Source: Pseudoscleropodium purum (lineage: Eukaryota; Streptophyta; Bryopsida; Hypnales; Brachytheciaceae). Taken from it: a stretch of 64,000 bases of DNA. Position 1 is the stretch's first letter. Each line of letters starts with the position of its first letter. Below, piece after piece: positions 1-10,703 of this stretch. The notes under the pieces were generated by a model, which ran no database searches, was not told where the DNA came from, and worked only from the letters and a program-made list of their open reading frames with translations. A program made the position numbers and the translations under genes. The stretch spans positions 22,042,479 to 22,106,478 of the forward strand of contig OZ017800.1 in the NCBI GenBank assembly GCA_963969395.1, written 5' to 3'.

Positions 1-1
1 T

Positions 2-1153
2 GATGCCATGTTTGTGAGGAAGGGCTTCCTAAGAAGCCATGCTGATCACTCTTTGTACACCATGCAAAGTGGTGAGTTTTTGGTGATTGTGATCTTATAT
101 GTGGATGATCTGATCCTCCTTGCAAGTAGCATGACCAAGATGCTTGAGGTGAAGGCTATGCTCAAGGAGGAGTATGAGATGACGGATCTTGGAGAGCTAA
201 GCTATTGCCTTGGAGTGGAGTTCAAGAGGGATAGGGCTGCCCGCAGCATCACCATGAGCCAACGCAAGTACCTTGAAGAAATCCTCAAGCGCTTCAACAT
301 GGAGGAGTGCAAAGCCATAGGTACACCCCTTGACACTCATGTGAAGTTGCCCAAGCTCACGGATGCTGAATTTGGAGAGGTGAGGGCTGAAATGCAAGGT
401 GTGCCTTACAAGGCAGCAGTTGGGTGCTTGATGTATGCCATGGTAGCCACAAGGCCTGATTTGGCCTTTCCGGTGAGTGTTGTGAGTCAACACATGTCCA
501 AGTATGGCCCAATGCATTGGGCAGCGGTGAAGAGGGTGATGAGGTACCTTCAAGGCACACTTGGCATGGAGTTGCAACTTGGAGGTGCCCATGTGACTTT
601 GCATGGGTATTGTGATGCGGATTGGGCGGGTGATGAGGGGGATAGGAGATCCACCACCGGCTACGTGTTTATGCTTGGATTGGGTGCCATTACTTGGAAT
701 TCCAAGAGGCAGCCCACCATAGCTCTCTCTACAACGGAGGCTGAATACATGGCCATGAGCCAATGCACCAAGGAGGCCATTTGGTTGAGGCAACTCTTGG
801 CTGATGTTGGTCTTGTCCAAGAGGGGAGCACACCCATTTGGTGTGACAACCAAGGGGCCATTGCTTTGGCCAAAAATCCCACCCACCACTCTCGTACCAA
901 GCACATTGATGTGCGCCACCATTTCATTCGTGAACGAGTGGAGGCTGAGGTGATTGAGCTCAAGTATGTGCCTACCCAAGCTATGGTTGCTGATGTGCTG
1001 ACCAAGGCCCTTGGGAAGCCACAACACCACAACTTGATAGGGAAGATGGGCCTTGGAGCCTTTGACCACTCTCAAGGTGGGAGTGTTGAAGAACATGTAC
1101 ATATTAGTGTAGATTATGTACATTCAGCCCTAGGAGTAGTATTAGCCTCTTAG
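2..1153 (+). CDS. Copia-1a Gag-Pol polyprotein, C-terminal fragment (RT end and RNase H)
   Basis: The open frame enters from the left edge and corresponds to about residues 1012-1394 of the full-length Copia-1 polyprotein. It contains the reverse transcriptase YVDD active-site motif near the start, then the Copia RNase H domain with the CDADWAGD and TTEAEYMA motifs that carry catalytic acidic residues. The frame stays open across the LTR boundary at 1084 and stops about 24 codons inside the 3' LTR. There is no internal stop. A few residue changes separate it from the other copies (for example Ser for Thr before the ITMSQ motif). It is partial only because of the window edge. Confidence 0.92.
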   Translation, partial: DAMFVRKGFLRSHADHSLYTMQSGEFLVIVILYVDDLILLASSMTKMLEVKAMLKEEYEMTDLGELSYCLGVEFKRDRAARSITMSQRKYLEEILKRFNMEECKAIGTPLDTHVKLPKLTDAEFGEVRAEMQGVPYKAAVGCLMYAMVATRPDLAFPVSVVSQHMSKYGPMHWAAVKRVMRYLQGTLGMELQLGGAHVTLHGYCDADWAGDEGDRRSTTGYVFMLGLGAITWNSKRQPTIALSTTEAEYMAMSQCTKEAIWLRQLLADVGLVQEGSTPIWCDNQGAIALAKNPTHHSRTKHIDVRHHFIRERVEAEVIELKYVPTQAMVADVLTKALGKPQHHNLIGKMGLGAFDHSQGGSVEEHVHISVDYVHSALGVVLAS

Positions 1154-1339
1154 TTAGGCTTAGAGTCTAATGGGTATTGCTTGTAGTCAAAGGCAGCCCA
1201 TGGTGTTTAGTTATCCCACATGGTTTGTGGATAACTAGGGAAATGCTTTTCCCTTTTATGTTCAGCCCATGCATGGGCCTTGATATCATCCTACCATCTA
1301 AGTAAAGCCTTTCATCCTTCTCATATTGTAATCTCAATA
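1084..1339 (+). repeat. Copia-1a 3' LTR (256 bp)
   Basis: Begins TGTTGAAGAA straight after a GGTGGGAG polypurine tract and ends CTCAATA. The ends form the short imperfect inverted repeat TGTTGA/TCAATA. It differs from the Copia-1c LTR at very few positions by eye. Confidence 0.93.
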
Positions 1340-1656
1340 TTGGAGAGGCTCTTGGTCTCATGGATGTTGCAAAGGGTGGTCCACGCTTGGGCTGGTCCCT
1401 TGCAATGGCGAATGTGTGCAATTTGCCGGTCCGCAAGGTTGATGGCAATGAGAGCAAAGGCCTTCTTCTCCTTCCTCTCAAACCCCTTCTTGGTCTTTGG
1501 ATCCGCATCTTCACTTGGAGGCTCCTCACTCCCATCCACCACGTCCCACAAGTCCTTCTCCGCAAGGATCATCTCCATCTTGAACTTCCACATGCCAAAG
1601 TTCTCCCCATTGAACTTGTCAATGATGCGCACGCCCTCTCCTCCACTTGATGACAT
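1340..1656 (-). pseudogene. Copia-1b gag N-terminus, disrupted
   Basis: Starts at the MSSSGG methionine and encodes about 105 residues of the Copia Gag N-terminal domain (the IIDKFNGENFGMWKFKM region). It then runs into the Copia-1a LTR, which adds a few unrelated residues before a stop. An in-frame upstream ATG at 1701 would add 15 residues, as in the full-length copies; which start is used is unknown. Disruption by insertion makes it non-functional. Confidence 0.85.
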
Positions 1657-2536
1657 GATGAAGCACCTCCCACTTGTTGGCAGCACCCAAAGGGTCTCCA
1701 AGTCAATTCAGCCTCCAAACACTCCCTTGGAAGCCAATTGGGCTGAAATGCCAACAATCAGCCCTTCCAAGATCCTCACAACCTTAGGAAGGACAAAACA
1801 CTCCTCACAAGTGCCTCACCTCCTCTCAACACGAATTCAGACCCTAATGGAGCTCAAATCCACCACATGGACATGATGGGCTAGTGCTACTTCAATTCAG
1901 CAAGCCAACTCACAATGCTCCTCACAAATAGGGTACTCCACACTCCAAGGCACTCAAGCCTTCCAATCAGCCCTCAATGGATCACCAATCCACCCAAACA
2001 CCCTAATTGGCCCTCAATGGCTCACATGGCCACAAATCAGCCCTCTTGGGTTCACAAAGTCCATGAATTGCCTCACACACTCACAAGGGCACTAATCAGC
2101 CCTCCATGCATGGCAAAAAACCTCAAGCAACTCAAATATGCTTCCAAGGCTCACAAAGACTCTCAATAGATGGCAATTGGCACCATTACTATCCACAATG
2201 CACCTAAGTGCAAAATCAGCCACAATGGGCTCCCAATGTACTTTTCTAAGCACAAACTCAAACTAGGAGCATGCAACCAGCCCACTCTAGGTCTGATTAC
2301 TACCATAAGCAATGTCCCACCCAAAATGTACTCCAAACCTCACAAACCAGCCAACAAAAGCTCCAAAAAAATTTCCTCCTTTTTAAAATAAATGCACTCC
2401 AAAGTTTTTGTTTTTGAAAAATGACTCACACCATATGGTTTGTAGGTGACAAGTGACAAAGGGCTGATTACTCCTCCAAGCTCCAAGACCTCCTCCAAAT
2501 GCTTTGAATTCCTCCCTCAAACGCAACTCCAAGTGC

Positions 2537-2550
2537 GTGGGCCCATAACC
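2537..2550 (-). promoter_or_regulatory. Copia-1b primer-binding site, half-tRNA(iMet) type
   Basis: On the minus strand it reads GGTTATGGGCCCAC and touches the LTR with no gap. This is complementary to the anticodon arm of initiator tRNA-Met, not to its 3' CCA end. Confidence 0.75.
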
Positions 2551-2806
2551 TATTGAGATTACAATATGAGAAGGATGAAAGGCTTTACTTAGATGGTAGG
2601 ATGATATCAAGGCCCATGCATGGGCTGAACATAAAAGGGAAAAGCCTTTCCCTAGTTATCCACAAACCATGTGGGATAACTAAACACCATGGGCTGCCTT
2701 TGACTACAAGCAATACCCATTAGACTCTAAGCCTAACTAAGAGGCTAATACTACTCCTAGGGCTGAATGTACATAATCTACACTAATATGTACATGTTCT
2801 TCAACA
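2551..2806 (-). repeat. Copia-1b 5' LTR (256 bp)
   Basis: Same length and termini as the other Copia-1 LTRs (TATTGAG at left, TTCAACA at right when read on the plus strand). Confidence 0.93.
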
Positions 2807-3050
2807 GCATCAGCCGTCCGCCTCCTTGAAACCCTACAGCCGCGTCCGCCCGATCGGACGGCCACGCGCGGACAAATCTGGTGTCCGCCCGATCCGACGA
2901 GTCGCGGCGGACAGCCCCAAACCGTCCGCCCGATTAGACGGGCCGTGGGTGGCGGACGCATCGGCCGTCCGCCTCCCCGAAACCCTCGAGCCCCGTCCCT
3001 CCGATCGAACGGGCACGAGCGGACAAATCAAGCGTCCGCCCGATCCGATT
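2807..3050. repeat. GC-rich tandem repeat, hAT-like subterminal sequence
   Basis: The stretch is very CpG-rich inside AT-rich DNA and is full of GTCCGCC and CGGAC words, as in the hAT-related elements elsewhere in the window. It has two diverged copies of a unit of about 150 bp, starting at 2807 and 2958, each opening GCATC(A/G)GCCGTCCGCC. No terminal inverted repeat is visible, so it is probably an internal or truncated piece. Copia-1b inserted at its left edge. Confidence 0.5.
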
Positions 3051-4377
3051 TATTTTTCATATTTGAAAATAGAATCTAAAGAAGAACCACTAATTGTCTA
3101 ATTTGGGCATTTCTTCATACCAATAAGAAATCATTTTAGTTTTTAGCAATCGTTGAATGAAAAATAAAAAAATTTCAAATATTCAAATAATTCAATCTTT
3201 CATAAATTAATTTGAAATACATTCATACCATTTACGAGTTTCTAAATGTAATAAACACAGAACAATAATTTCAAAATACACACCATGCTAGTACATATTT
3301 AACCTCGAATGCTAAATTTAAAAATAGACATAATATGGCTCTTACAAAATTACATTTCTTCTTTATATTTTTATTATTTATGAAAGTCGCTTATAGCCTT
3401 ATACATCAACGCTATTATAAAATAATACAATGATGTCTTCAACAATATGCTTGCCTACATACATACTTGGTGTACACTATTACACAACACTTTTTGAAAA
3501 GAAGAGAAGAGCCGCCACTTTGGCAAGGAGGAGAAGAGCCACCACTTTGTTTGCCTATAACTTTTGGACAGTAGTTTAGAATAAAGTGAAATTGGGAAAG
3601 GTGTTAGGTTACTGGGTTAGCTTTCCAAAATGCTATTGCACTTAGCATTTGGAGTTGTGAGCCATCTGTGGCACTAGATAAAAGGCCGCAGCTACTTTAG
3701 GGTACGGCTTTGAAGATTTCTCATTGTTTTTATCAAAACATGAAGACTTGAAGATTGAAAACATGAAGAGGAATGTTTTGGGTTTTTTTTATATGTATGT
3801 GTGGGATGTGGCTTTGTTATTCCTAGCCTGATTTGGAGGCTCGTTGTCTTTTATTTCCTTTTGCTTTGTAACCCTGGTTGCGGGCGGTCTGGATAAAACC
3901 AAGACTCAACCCCATTTATTGTCGTGGTGACGAAGTGGGGTTAATGGCCCACATGGTCGAGACTTGCTTGTTCTCACGGTCTGGAGTTTTGGCCAGCAGA
4001 CCATGAATTTGAAGTTTAGGATCCCATCATTCGGACGGTAGCTCGTGTCTATTGTCCCGTTTTACCCGTCCCGTATCCCGTGGTTTCTTATCTCTTCCTT
4101 GATCCTTATACCTATCTAGAGCCTACACAGGATAGGCCAATGGGCATCGATTGAAGATTGAAGAAGACATCGAGTATACAACAAACAGTTGCAACCAAAC
4201 ACCCCGTGTGTTCCTAAAGCGCGCTCCTCTCTACCCGACACCGCAACACATGAACACAAGATAGAAGACCCCAACTCTCCACCCCGTAGGAGCAACTAGC
4301 GCATAAAGCAATAGTAACACATCCAACTTGCCACCGAAGGAGAATTGAAGTGAGAAGAAATAAAAGTCACTCCACCC
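3051..4377. other. AT-rich intergenic DNA, no gene seen
   Basis: No coding frame or RNA gene is supported. A 19-bp direct repeat (GAGAAGAGCC then CACTTTG, one mismatch) occurs at about 3502 and 3531. The part from about 3835 to 4300 is less AT-rich but has no recognisable content. Confidence 0.4.
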
Positions 4378-5182
4378 TTATAGCTGTCCGCCGTCGGACC
4401 TGCCCCGGACCGCGCGAAGTGGCCCCGAACCTCGCGTCCGTCGTGCGGACCGACGATGTCGGCTTCGGTAGCGGACGTGCCGTTCGACCGTCGCCCCCTC
4501 GCCCCGTTCGACCGCCCCGTCCGACCAGCGCGTTCGCTCGGACTCTCCGCCCTGTCCGTCCGATCGGGCATCCGCCCCGATACTCGTCCGCCCCGGTACA
4601 GCCGTCCACTCGGTTACGGCTGTCCGATCGATACGCGGACTGATGTGGTCCGCATGATCTAGACGTCCGCCTCGGGGTGTCCGCCTATATATATGGGGAG
4701 GCGGACAGCTCATTCCGAACAATCGTTCTTTTTTGGAGTGGGCGGACCAGTGCATTGGAAGCTCTGCGCGCCCCTTTCGCTTTGAGTGAACGATTGTTGT
4801 GGCATTGTTACAGATTTTCACAAAGTTCACGCTTGTAAAATTTTAATTAATTAATTAAATCAAAATTTTGGTTCTTAAGGTTTCTAATTGTTTCATTCTC
4901 TTTGCTTCGGCTTCATCATCCCAAAAGATAGAACACCCAAAAAAAGTAGTCGAAAAGGGAAGACCCCAATTGTTCGATTGGGATGCTTGGGCCGATCCAT
5001 TGTGCGTGGGTGAACCGTCCGCCTTGTCTGGTGTGTACGCCCAACCACCTCGACCGTCCGCCCCGCCCCGCGCATCCACCTTCCGACGGCGGGAGGGACG
5101 CTGCGTCCGCTAACGTCCGTGCATCCGGACGTCCGGAAAACGGACGCTATTTTGGGGCGGACGTTGAGATTCGTCAACCCTG
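4378..5182 (+). mobile_element. hAT deletion derivative: 5' region joined to 3' terminus
   Basis: The left part (about 4550-5010) matches 51520-51990: GC-rich leader, a TATATATATGG box at 4686-4696, and the start of a coding region that reads KGRPQLFDWDAW in one frame. The position equivalent to the ATG at 51873 is ATC here, so the start codon is lost. At about 5010 the coding part jumps to a GC-rich 3' end that finishes GATTCGTCAACCCTG at 5182, the reverse complement of the CAGGGTTGACGAATC terminus of the MITE at 34379. I could not find a matching inverted terminus or 8-bp duplication at the left, so the left boundary is approximate. Confidence 0.6.
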
Positions 5183-7428
5183 CAAGGAATTGTAGGGATT
5201 TGTAATCAAGACAATTTTACTTTTTAGTTGAATTTTGTTTTTTAAGTGTGAAAGGGATTAATTATTTAAAAGTTTTGAGTAATTAAGTGTGAATGTGGTG
5301 TTATTTGAAATTAAAATGTGAAAAGTTTTTTTTAATTGAAGTGGTTGTTGATTTGGACGGGTTTTCTTAAAAGGAGATTGGAAGGGGTGTTTGTAATAGG
5401 ATGGTGATAAATAGTCTCTCCTCTCATTCTCTCTCTCTCTTTTTTTTAATCTCTCTTGTATTTTTGTAATGAGAGGTCTTGTTTTTCTTATGTGTTGTAT
5501 TAAGTGTTAGAATCTTACTTGTTTTGTTTCAAGTTGTTTTTATTCACTCAAGTGATAGTGTTTTTTGCTTCAAGCATAAAGTTTAATTTTAATGTTATAT
5601 TGCCATGAGCATTTTTTTTAAATGTCAAATCAATTAAATTGAATAAATATAATTGAGCATTCATTTTAAATGATGAATAAGTATTCTTTGCCTTGAGCAA
5701 TATATGAATGGGAATCTCTTTAAGAGAATTTGTGTGACAATGTTTGAGCAAGATTTGTAGGAGAGAGAAATGAGATATTAAGTTAGTGATTAACTTAATA
5801 ATTCCAGTTATTGGAAATTGTTTGTGAACCAGGGATTGGTTTGGAATTGAGTGATCCAGAGATTGGATTTTATTTTGGAATTTAATAATTAACTAGTGAT
5901 TGGTAATTATTTTTGTTTGAAGGACTGGAATATTTTTGTATCAATTGGACATGTATATTTGAAATAAAATTTAGGAGTGAGATTTATTTTAAGTTGGAAT
6001 GTGAGTTTACATTTCTAGCGAATAGAAATTATTAAACAAATAAACAATTGTTGTACATTCTAAATAATGAATGATTATTCATATGATAAATAAATGGCAT
6101 TCCAATTAAAAGACATGTGTACATGATTGTATGATTGAATGTTTGCATGTGTATTTAAATTTTTTTATTAGAGATTCTTTGTAGTGGTGTAAATTCAATA
6201 AACATAATTTAGAATTAGTATTACAATTGAAAAGAGAAAGCTTCAAGATAATATGGTGATGCAAGCGAGGAAAGCTTAAAGCTAAAGATCAAAGGACATA
6301 GTCAAATAAAGACCGGAGCATTGAAAAGGGAAGAATTTGTTGATTCTTTAAATAATTGAGCAAATCATATTATAAATCCCTCAAGGGAATTCTTAGAATT
6401 GCTTAAAGCAATGTCCTTGGTTGTTTCAATTCCTAGAAAGGATTCATGTTATATTTACTCTAAGTAATTGAGACATTAGCGCTTTAAGTGACTTAAATGT
6501 TGAAATGATGTTTGTGCATAACAATCGACAAATTCTCGGTTAAACCAAATTTCCAAAGTTCAAATACATATGTTGTAGGATGTAGGTGGCAAATAAAATA
6601 CATTTGTAATATATTTTAGTGAATTCAAAGTATGAGATTTGTGGATGTAGGATTCCTTAATTTACACCTTTAGTTTCACATTTTATTTTAAGATAAGACC
6701 GGAACGGACTTAGTGGTTAGAAATTTATATTTATAAATGGACGGAAATTAGCAAGAGAATTCTTTCCCATTCCTAAATAGACCATGAAACACACCAAATA
6801 CCCTAATATATTAAGATTAATGTTATAATTTACCTACAAAGTGACATTAGCTAATTAAACACTAAGCTAATTTGAGTTTTTCCACGAACGAACCTAATTG
6901 GAATTACCTTGGTTTTGTCTTAGAAATTGTACTACAGGGTTAAATGATGGTCTAGGAAATAAGATGGTTGCAAGGGCAAATAGTATTTAGGCAAAAACTT
7001 CAAGAAGACATCTACATAGAACCACATTGATAAGGAGAAGGGACAAAGAGGTTTGTCTTAACCCTAGACCGCACAAGAGGACAAAAAGTGTTCTCACATA
7101 ATTTTAAGTCCAATTGAAAGTCCTATAACTTTTGCATCCTATGTCCGAATTTAATAAAACTTGTTGGAAACGTTTTTCCCTCTCTTCTAGTTTGTATGGT
7201 AAAATTTTCAAATCAATCCAAGATGAATCAAGTTTTTGGAAGCCAATCAAAGTTCACAAGTTCAATTTAAGTTCACCAAATTGCATTTGACAGCTACAAC
7301 TTTGAGGGCTTGTATCTACATTGTCAAATGTTTGTTTTCAATAAAATTGTTAGATTATGTTTTCCTTTTAGTCTAGTTATTGTGGTAAAATTTTCTTGTA
7401 AACCCAAGCTTCTTTGAATGTTTGGGAG
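5183..7428. other. AT-rich intergenic DNA, no gene seen
   Basis: No coding frame is supported on either strand. The only clear structure is a CT-rich tract at 5414-5456. Two GCTTTAAG-type words occur near 6400-6490, like those in the array at 19707-20552. Confidence 0.4.
5414..5456. repeat. CT-rich microsatellite and T tract
   Basis: Runs of TCTC and CTCTCTCTCT followed by eight T residues and TCTCTC; a simple low-complexity tract. Confidence 0.7.
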
Positions 7429-7774
7429 CAAGGTTGACAAATTAGTACATCCGCCCCAAAATAGTATCCGTAACCTGGACGTCCGGACGTCCATCCTCAC
7501 GGACGCCATCAGACGTAGCGTCCCTCCCACCGTCGGAAGGCAGACGGGCAAGGCAAACGGACGGGGCGGACGGCCCGAGGCGAATGCCCAGATCATACGG
7601 ACCACATCAGTCTGCGTGTCGATCGGACGGCCGTACCGAGGCAAACGGGTATCGGGGCGAACGGGGCGGTCTAGGCGGACGTTATGTCCGCCGGGACTGC
7701 GAATGTCAGTGAATGCTGCGGACACAGCGTCCGCGTCCGGACGTCTTAGACGTCCGATCGTCCTGTCAACCCTA
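7429..7774. mobile_element. Non-autonomous hAT MITE, 346 bp
   Basis: Starts CAAGGTTGACAAAT and ends TCCTGTCAACCCTA, which are inverted matches. It is flanked by TTTGGGAG (7421-7428) and TTTGGAAG (7775-7782), a 7/8 match to the 8-bp target duplication expected for hAT. The body is GC-rich with many CGTCCG/CGGAC words and lines up with the MITEs at 34379 and 61195. It has no coding capacity. Confidence 0.82.
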
Positions 7775-7976
7775 TTTGGAAGCAATTAAAAGTTCAAAAT
7801 TTAGACATTTTTGAATCAAAGTGAACTTCGGCGGCTTGTTTTTTCTCCATATGATGTTTGTTTCCAATGATCTTTTTGATAAAGTTGCACATATTAGTCT
7901 AGTTTATATGTGGCTAAAATTTCACATCAATATAAGAATTTATGAGTGATTGAAAAGAAATTTTAGTAGAAGGAGG

Positions 7977-8010
7977 TTTAGGCTCATATGTGTTTTAGGC
8001 TCATATGTGT
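7977..8010. repeat. Perfect 17-bp tandem duplication
   Basis: Two adjacent copies of TTTAGGCTCATATGTGT. Confidence 0.85.
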
Positions 8011-8829
8011 TTTTGGTAACTTTTCTTGCTATTTTTTGACATTTCAAAGCCATTTTGCAAACACATTGAGTCAATTGAATGATAGTTTTTTCACCAATGT
8101 GTTTGTATATTGGTTTCAAATCACTTAATAGTTTCAAATTTTTTCATTTGAGTAGGTTTAGAAATCGAGTTTCAGCTAAGAAAATTTCAGTATCTTTTTT
8201 CAACATTAAAATATTATGATTTTTCAATCCATGTAGTCAAATGACTCCAAATTTAACTTATGGTATCAAGAACATGTTTACTACAATATTGTACAGTTGA
8301 GATTTCTATAACTTAGTGACATTTAAATTTATAGTACTTCAAAAGCAATGATGTTTTTGAACCCAAAACAACCTTGGGCCTTCTAGGGTAAAATAATGAA
8401 AAAGAAAATACTCTAGTTAAACATTTACTAGCCATGAAGATCCTAATTCTCTTTAGGTCTATTAGAGTGTGGTGCTCAGACTCGGCCTCAATTGACCACG
8501 TGGGACCTATAATCTACCCAAACGGAAGTTTGGGACATGTTTGCGTTCATTTATTGTTCAAACTTTGACCTTAGCAGACATTAACCCTTGGGCATTCCAA
8601 TGCTTCAAATATGGCCTCTCAAAATAGAAAATTTCCTTGTTTTATTATCATAATCTTTTCAACCGTACGATTAAAGGACATGTCCCTTTCCCTATAGCTT
8701 TGGGCCTATCTTCACTACCAATCACTACAGTCAAATTATGTGAATCTTTCTCTAAGTGATAGTTTGATTGGAATGAATTGAGGCATTACAAGGTTTTTGA
8801 GGGCTCCCATTTTGGGCTTGTTTTCCCGT

Positions 8830-8858
8830 AGTTGTTCTCTGCAACAAAGAGAACAACT
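8830..8858. other. Perfect hairpin, 11-bp stem and 7-nt loop
   Basis: AGTTGTTCTCT (8830-8840), loop GCAACAA, then the exact complement AGAGAACAACT (8848-8858). It is not followed by a T tract and is too short for a typical microRNA precursor; function is unknown. Confidence 0.6.
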
Positions 8859-9072
8859 GGTTGTTAGGAAAAAAAAATTCAAGAAAAAAAAAATTATTCT
8901 TAAAGTGAAAAACAAAGTTGAAAGTAAGTAAATAAATAAAATTGAAAAATGACATGGCAAGGTCTTGCCCACATCAAACTGCTACGCAAACACTACAATA
9001 GTATAGTTCCCACAGTTCACAAGGCTTGATAATTCGAGGGCTCTTAGAGCCCTCAAAAATCTTCTAATAAGG

Positions 9073-9333
9073 TAGGGTTGACACGACGTCCGGACATCCG
9101 GGACGTCCAGACGCAAACGTTCGGACGCGGACACTGTGTCTGCAGCGTCCGCTGACGTTCGCGTCCGCCTGTCCGCCCCGTCCGTTCGTCCAATCGACAC
9201 GCGGATTGATGTGGTCCGCACGATCTGGGCCTTCCAACGGTAGGAGGGACGCTGTGTCCGCTGGCGTCCGTGAGGACGGACGTCCGGGCTACGGACGCCC
9301 TTTTCGGGCGGACGTAGAGATTTGTCAACCCTG
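9073..9333. mobile_element. Non-autonomous hAT MITE, 261 bp, reverse orientation
   Basis: Starts TAGGGTTGACACGACG and ends GATTTGTCAACCCTG. Against the MITE at 34379 it is reversed, since the ACGACG-type end is on the left. It has a CpG-rich core with GTCCG words. No convincing 8-bp duplication is visible (TAATAAGG at left, CAAATGAG at right), so it is older or altered at its ends. Confidence 0.72.
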
Positions 9334-9940
9334 CAAATGAGGGATGGAGTCCTAATGAATTCATACATGCTGAAAATGTTAATTTATAACCACTTAAAAA
9401 TTATATTTTTAGTTGTTTAGGACACATTCAATTGAAATACATTTACTACATTGTTTTCAAGTTTCTTGTGAATTGCAAACCTTTCATTTTGGACATTGCA
9501 ATGGTACATGACACAATGGTTGTTTTTTCATTACTTTGTTGACTTGGAAGTTCATTGCAATTGAATGATGTGAGGCAAATGTGAATGATGGCGTGTTTAT
9601 GCCAAATGAGTCACTAAGTCTAATCATTGCTTAGATGCTGAATTTACCTTCTTACGAGGCAAGCAAAAAGATTTTTGTGCTTGCAATTGCTAATTATTTC
9701 ACTACTTTAATACAATTGTGTGTAGGGCCCATTTATGCCATGTAGTAGTTTGAAATAAGGTCTTCAGCTATAATTTTAATAAATATTTTCATCTTTTTAC
9801 TTTTCATTTATTATTTATGTCAATCGTCAATTTTTACTCTTTGTATATGTAATTCCCAGGTATTGTATTGAAGTGGCAAGATAATGTCTTTACAATTGCT
9901 TATGAGTTGATTTAATAAATTTCTTTACAGAAGTATAATC
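9334..9940. other. AT-rich intergenic DNA, no gene seen
   Basis: Nothing recognisable on either strand. The last five bases, TAATC (9936-9940), are the left target-site copy of Copia-3. Confidence 0.4.
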
Positions 9941-10193
9941 TATTGAGAATACGCAGTAGTGTATGGGAAAAAGGCTTTTCTTAGATGGTAGAAAGACACA
10001 AAGCCACATGAGTGGGCTCAACTTAAGCTAGAAGCCTTTCCTAGTTATCCACAAACCATGTGGGATAACTAACTACAATAGGTTGCCTATGAATACGAGT
10101 AATCCCATGGACTCTAACACTAACTAAGTGTCTAATGCTACTCCTAAGGGAGACTGTACATGGTCTACGCTATTATGTACACAATCTCTAACA
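9941..10193 (-). repeat. Copia-3 3' LTR (253 bp)
   Basis: Plus-strand ends are TATTGAGAATACG and CTCTAACA; pairs with 16703-16955. Confidence 0.9.
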
Positions 10194-10248
10194 CTCCCAC
10201 TTTGAAAGTGGGCAAAGGCTCAAAGCTCCATCTTCTCAATGAAGCTTT

Positions 10249-10703
10249 TATTGAGAAAAGAAACACTAAGCCAATATATTCTAATGAAGGGGGATTACAA
10301 ACAAGTGTGAGAAAGGGTAGTGAGCCGTTGCTAAGAGCTCTCCTCTTATACTACTACTTGGTGGCGTCTCAAGTGTCTTGCAAGTCCTTTCGAATGCCAC
10401 TTGTAAGCCACCTCTTGCCACCTCATGGACCACATGGCGGTCCGTTCTCATGTGGCCTTCCACGTGTCTAGACACGTGTCGGTCCATCTATCCTATGCCC
10501 TCCACGTGTCTTTGCCTACCACATGCAAGACACGTGGCGTTTCGCCAACATGCTTCCTTCCACGTGTCCTTGCCTATCCTATGCATGACATGTGGCGATC
10601 CTATATTGTTCTTGCTTTGGCTACAAACAACACCTATCCAACGTTAGCCCATACTACGAGCTTTCACAAACAATCCAAAGCATCCTACTCAATATCTTCA
10701 ACA
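10249..10703 (-). repeat. Copia-2a 3' LTR (455 bp)
   Basis: Plus-strand ends TATTGAGAAAAG and TCTTCAACA. It contains repeated CACGTG words like those at 49446-49551. Confidence 0.92.

Larger units (their letters stand above)
1..1339 (+). mobile_element. Copia-1a LTR retrotransposon, 3' part (left end outside window)
   Basis: The sequence holds the reverse transcriptase C-terminus and RNase H of a Ty1/Copia polyprotein, followed by a 256-bp LTR. It is nearly identical to the two full-length copies at 36509-42205 and 52553-58148. The right end abuts gag sequence of another Copia-1 copy in the opposite orientation, so this element inserted into that one. The matching left flank and target duplication lie off the window. 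Confidence 0.93.
1340..2806 (-). mobile_element. Copia-1b LTR retrotransposon, 5' part, interrupted by Copia-1a
   Basis: Reading leftward from 2806 are a 5' LTR, primer-binding site, 5' leader and the start of gag. At 1340 gag is cut by the 3' LTR of Copia-1a; the rest of pol should continue beyond the left edge. The leader has only one copy of the 110-bp unit (1664-1773) that is repeated two or three times in other copies. The right target-site sequence would be GCATC (2807-2811); its partner is outside the window. Confidence 0.88.
7775..9072. other. AT-rich intergenic DNA, no gene seen
   Basis: No gene is supported. It contains a perfect 17-bp tandem duplication (7977-8010) and a perfect hairpin (8830-8858). 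Confidence 0.4.

Noticed and set aside
3476..3505. Inverted match of about 29 bp to 58880-58910 (AAAAAGTGTTGT then TAATAGT and TACACCA)
   Set aside because: Probably a shared relic of hAT-flanking sequence; too short to define an element.
7418..7789. Open frames of 120-150 codons inside the GC-rich hAT MITEs (also 4378-4830, 9053-9368, 34394-34682)
   Set aside because: GC-rich DNA has few stops, frames occur on several strands at once, and protein content is Arg/Pro/Gly-rich with no conservation between copies.
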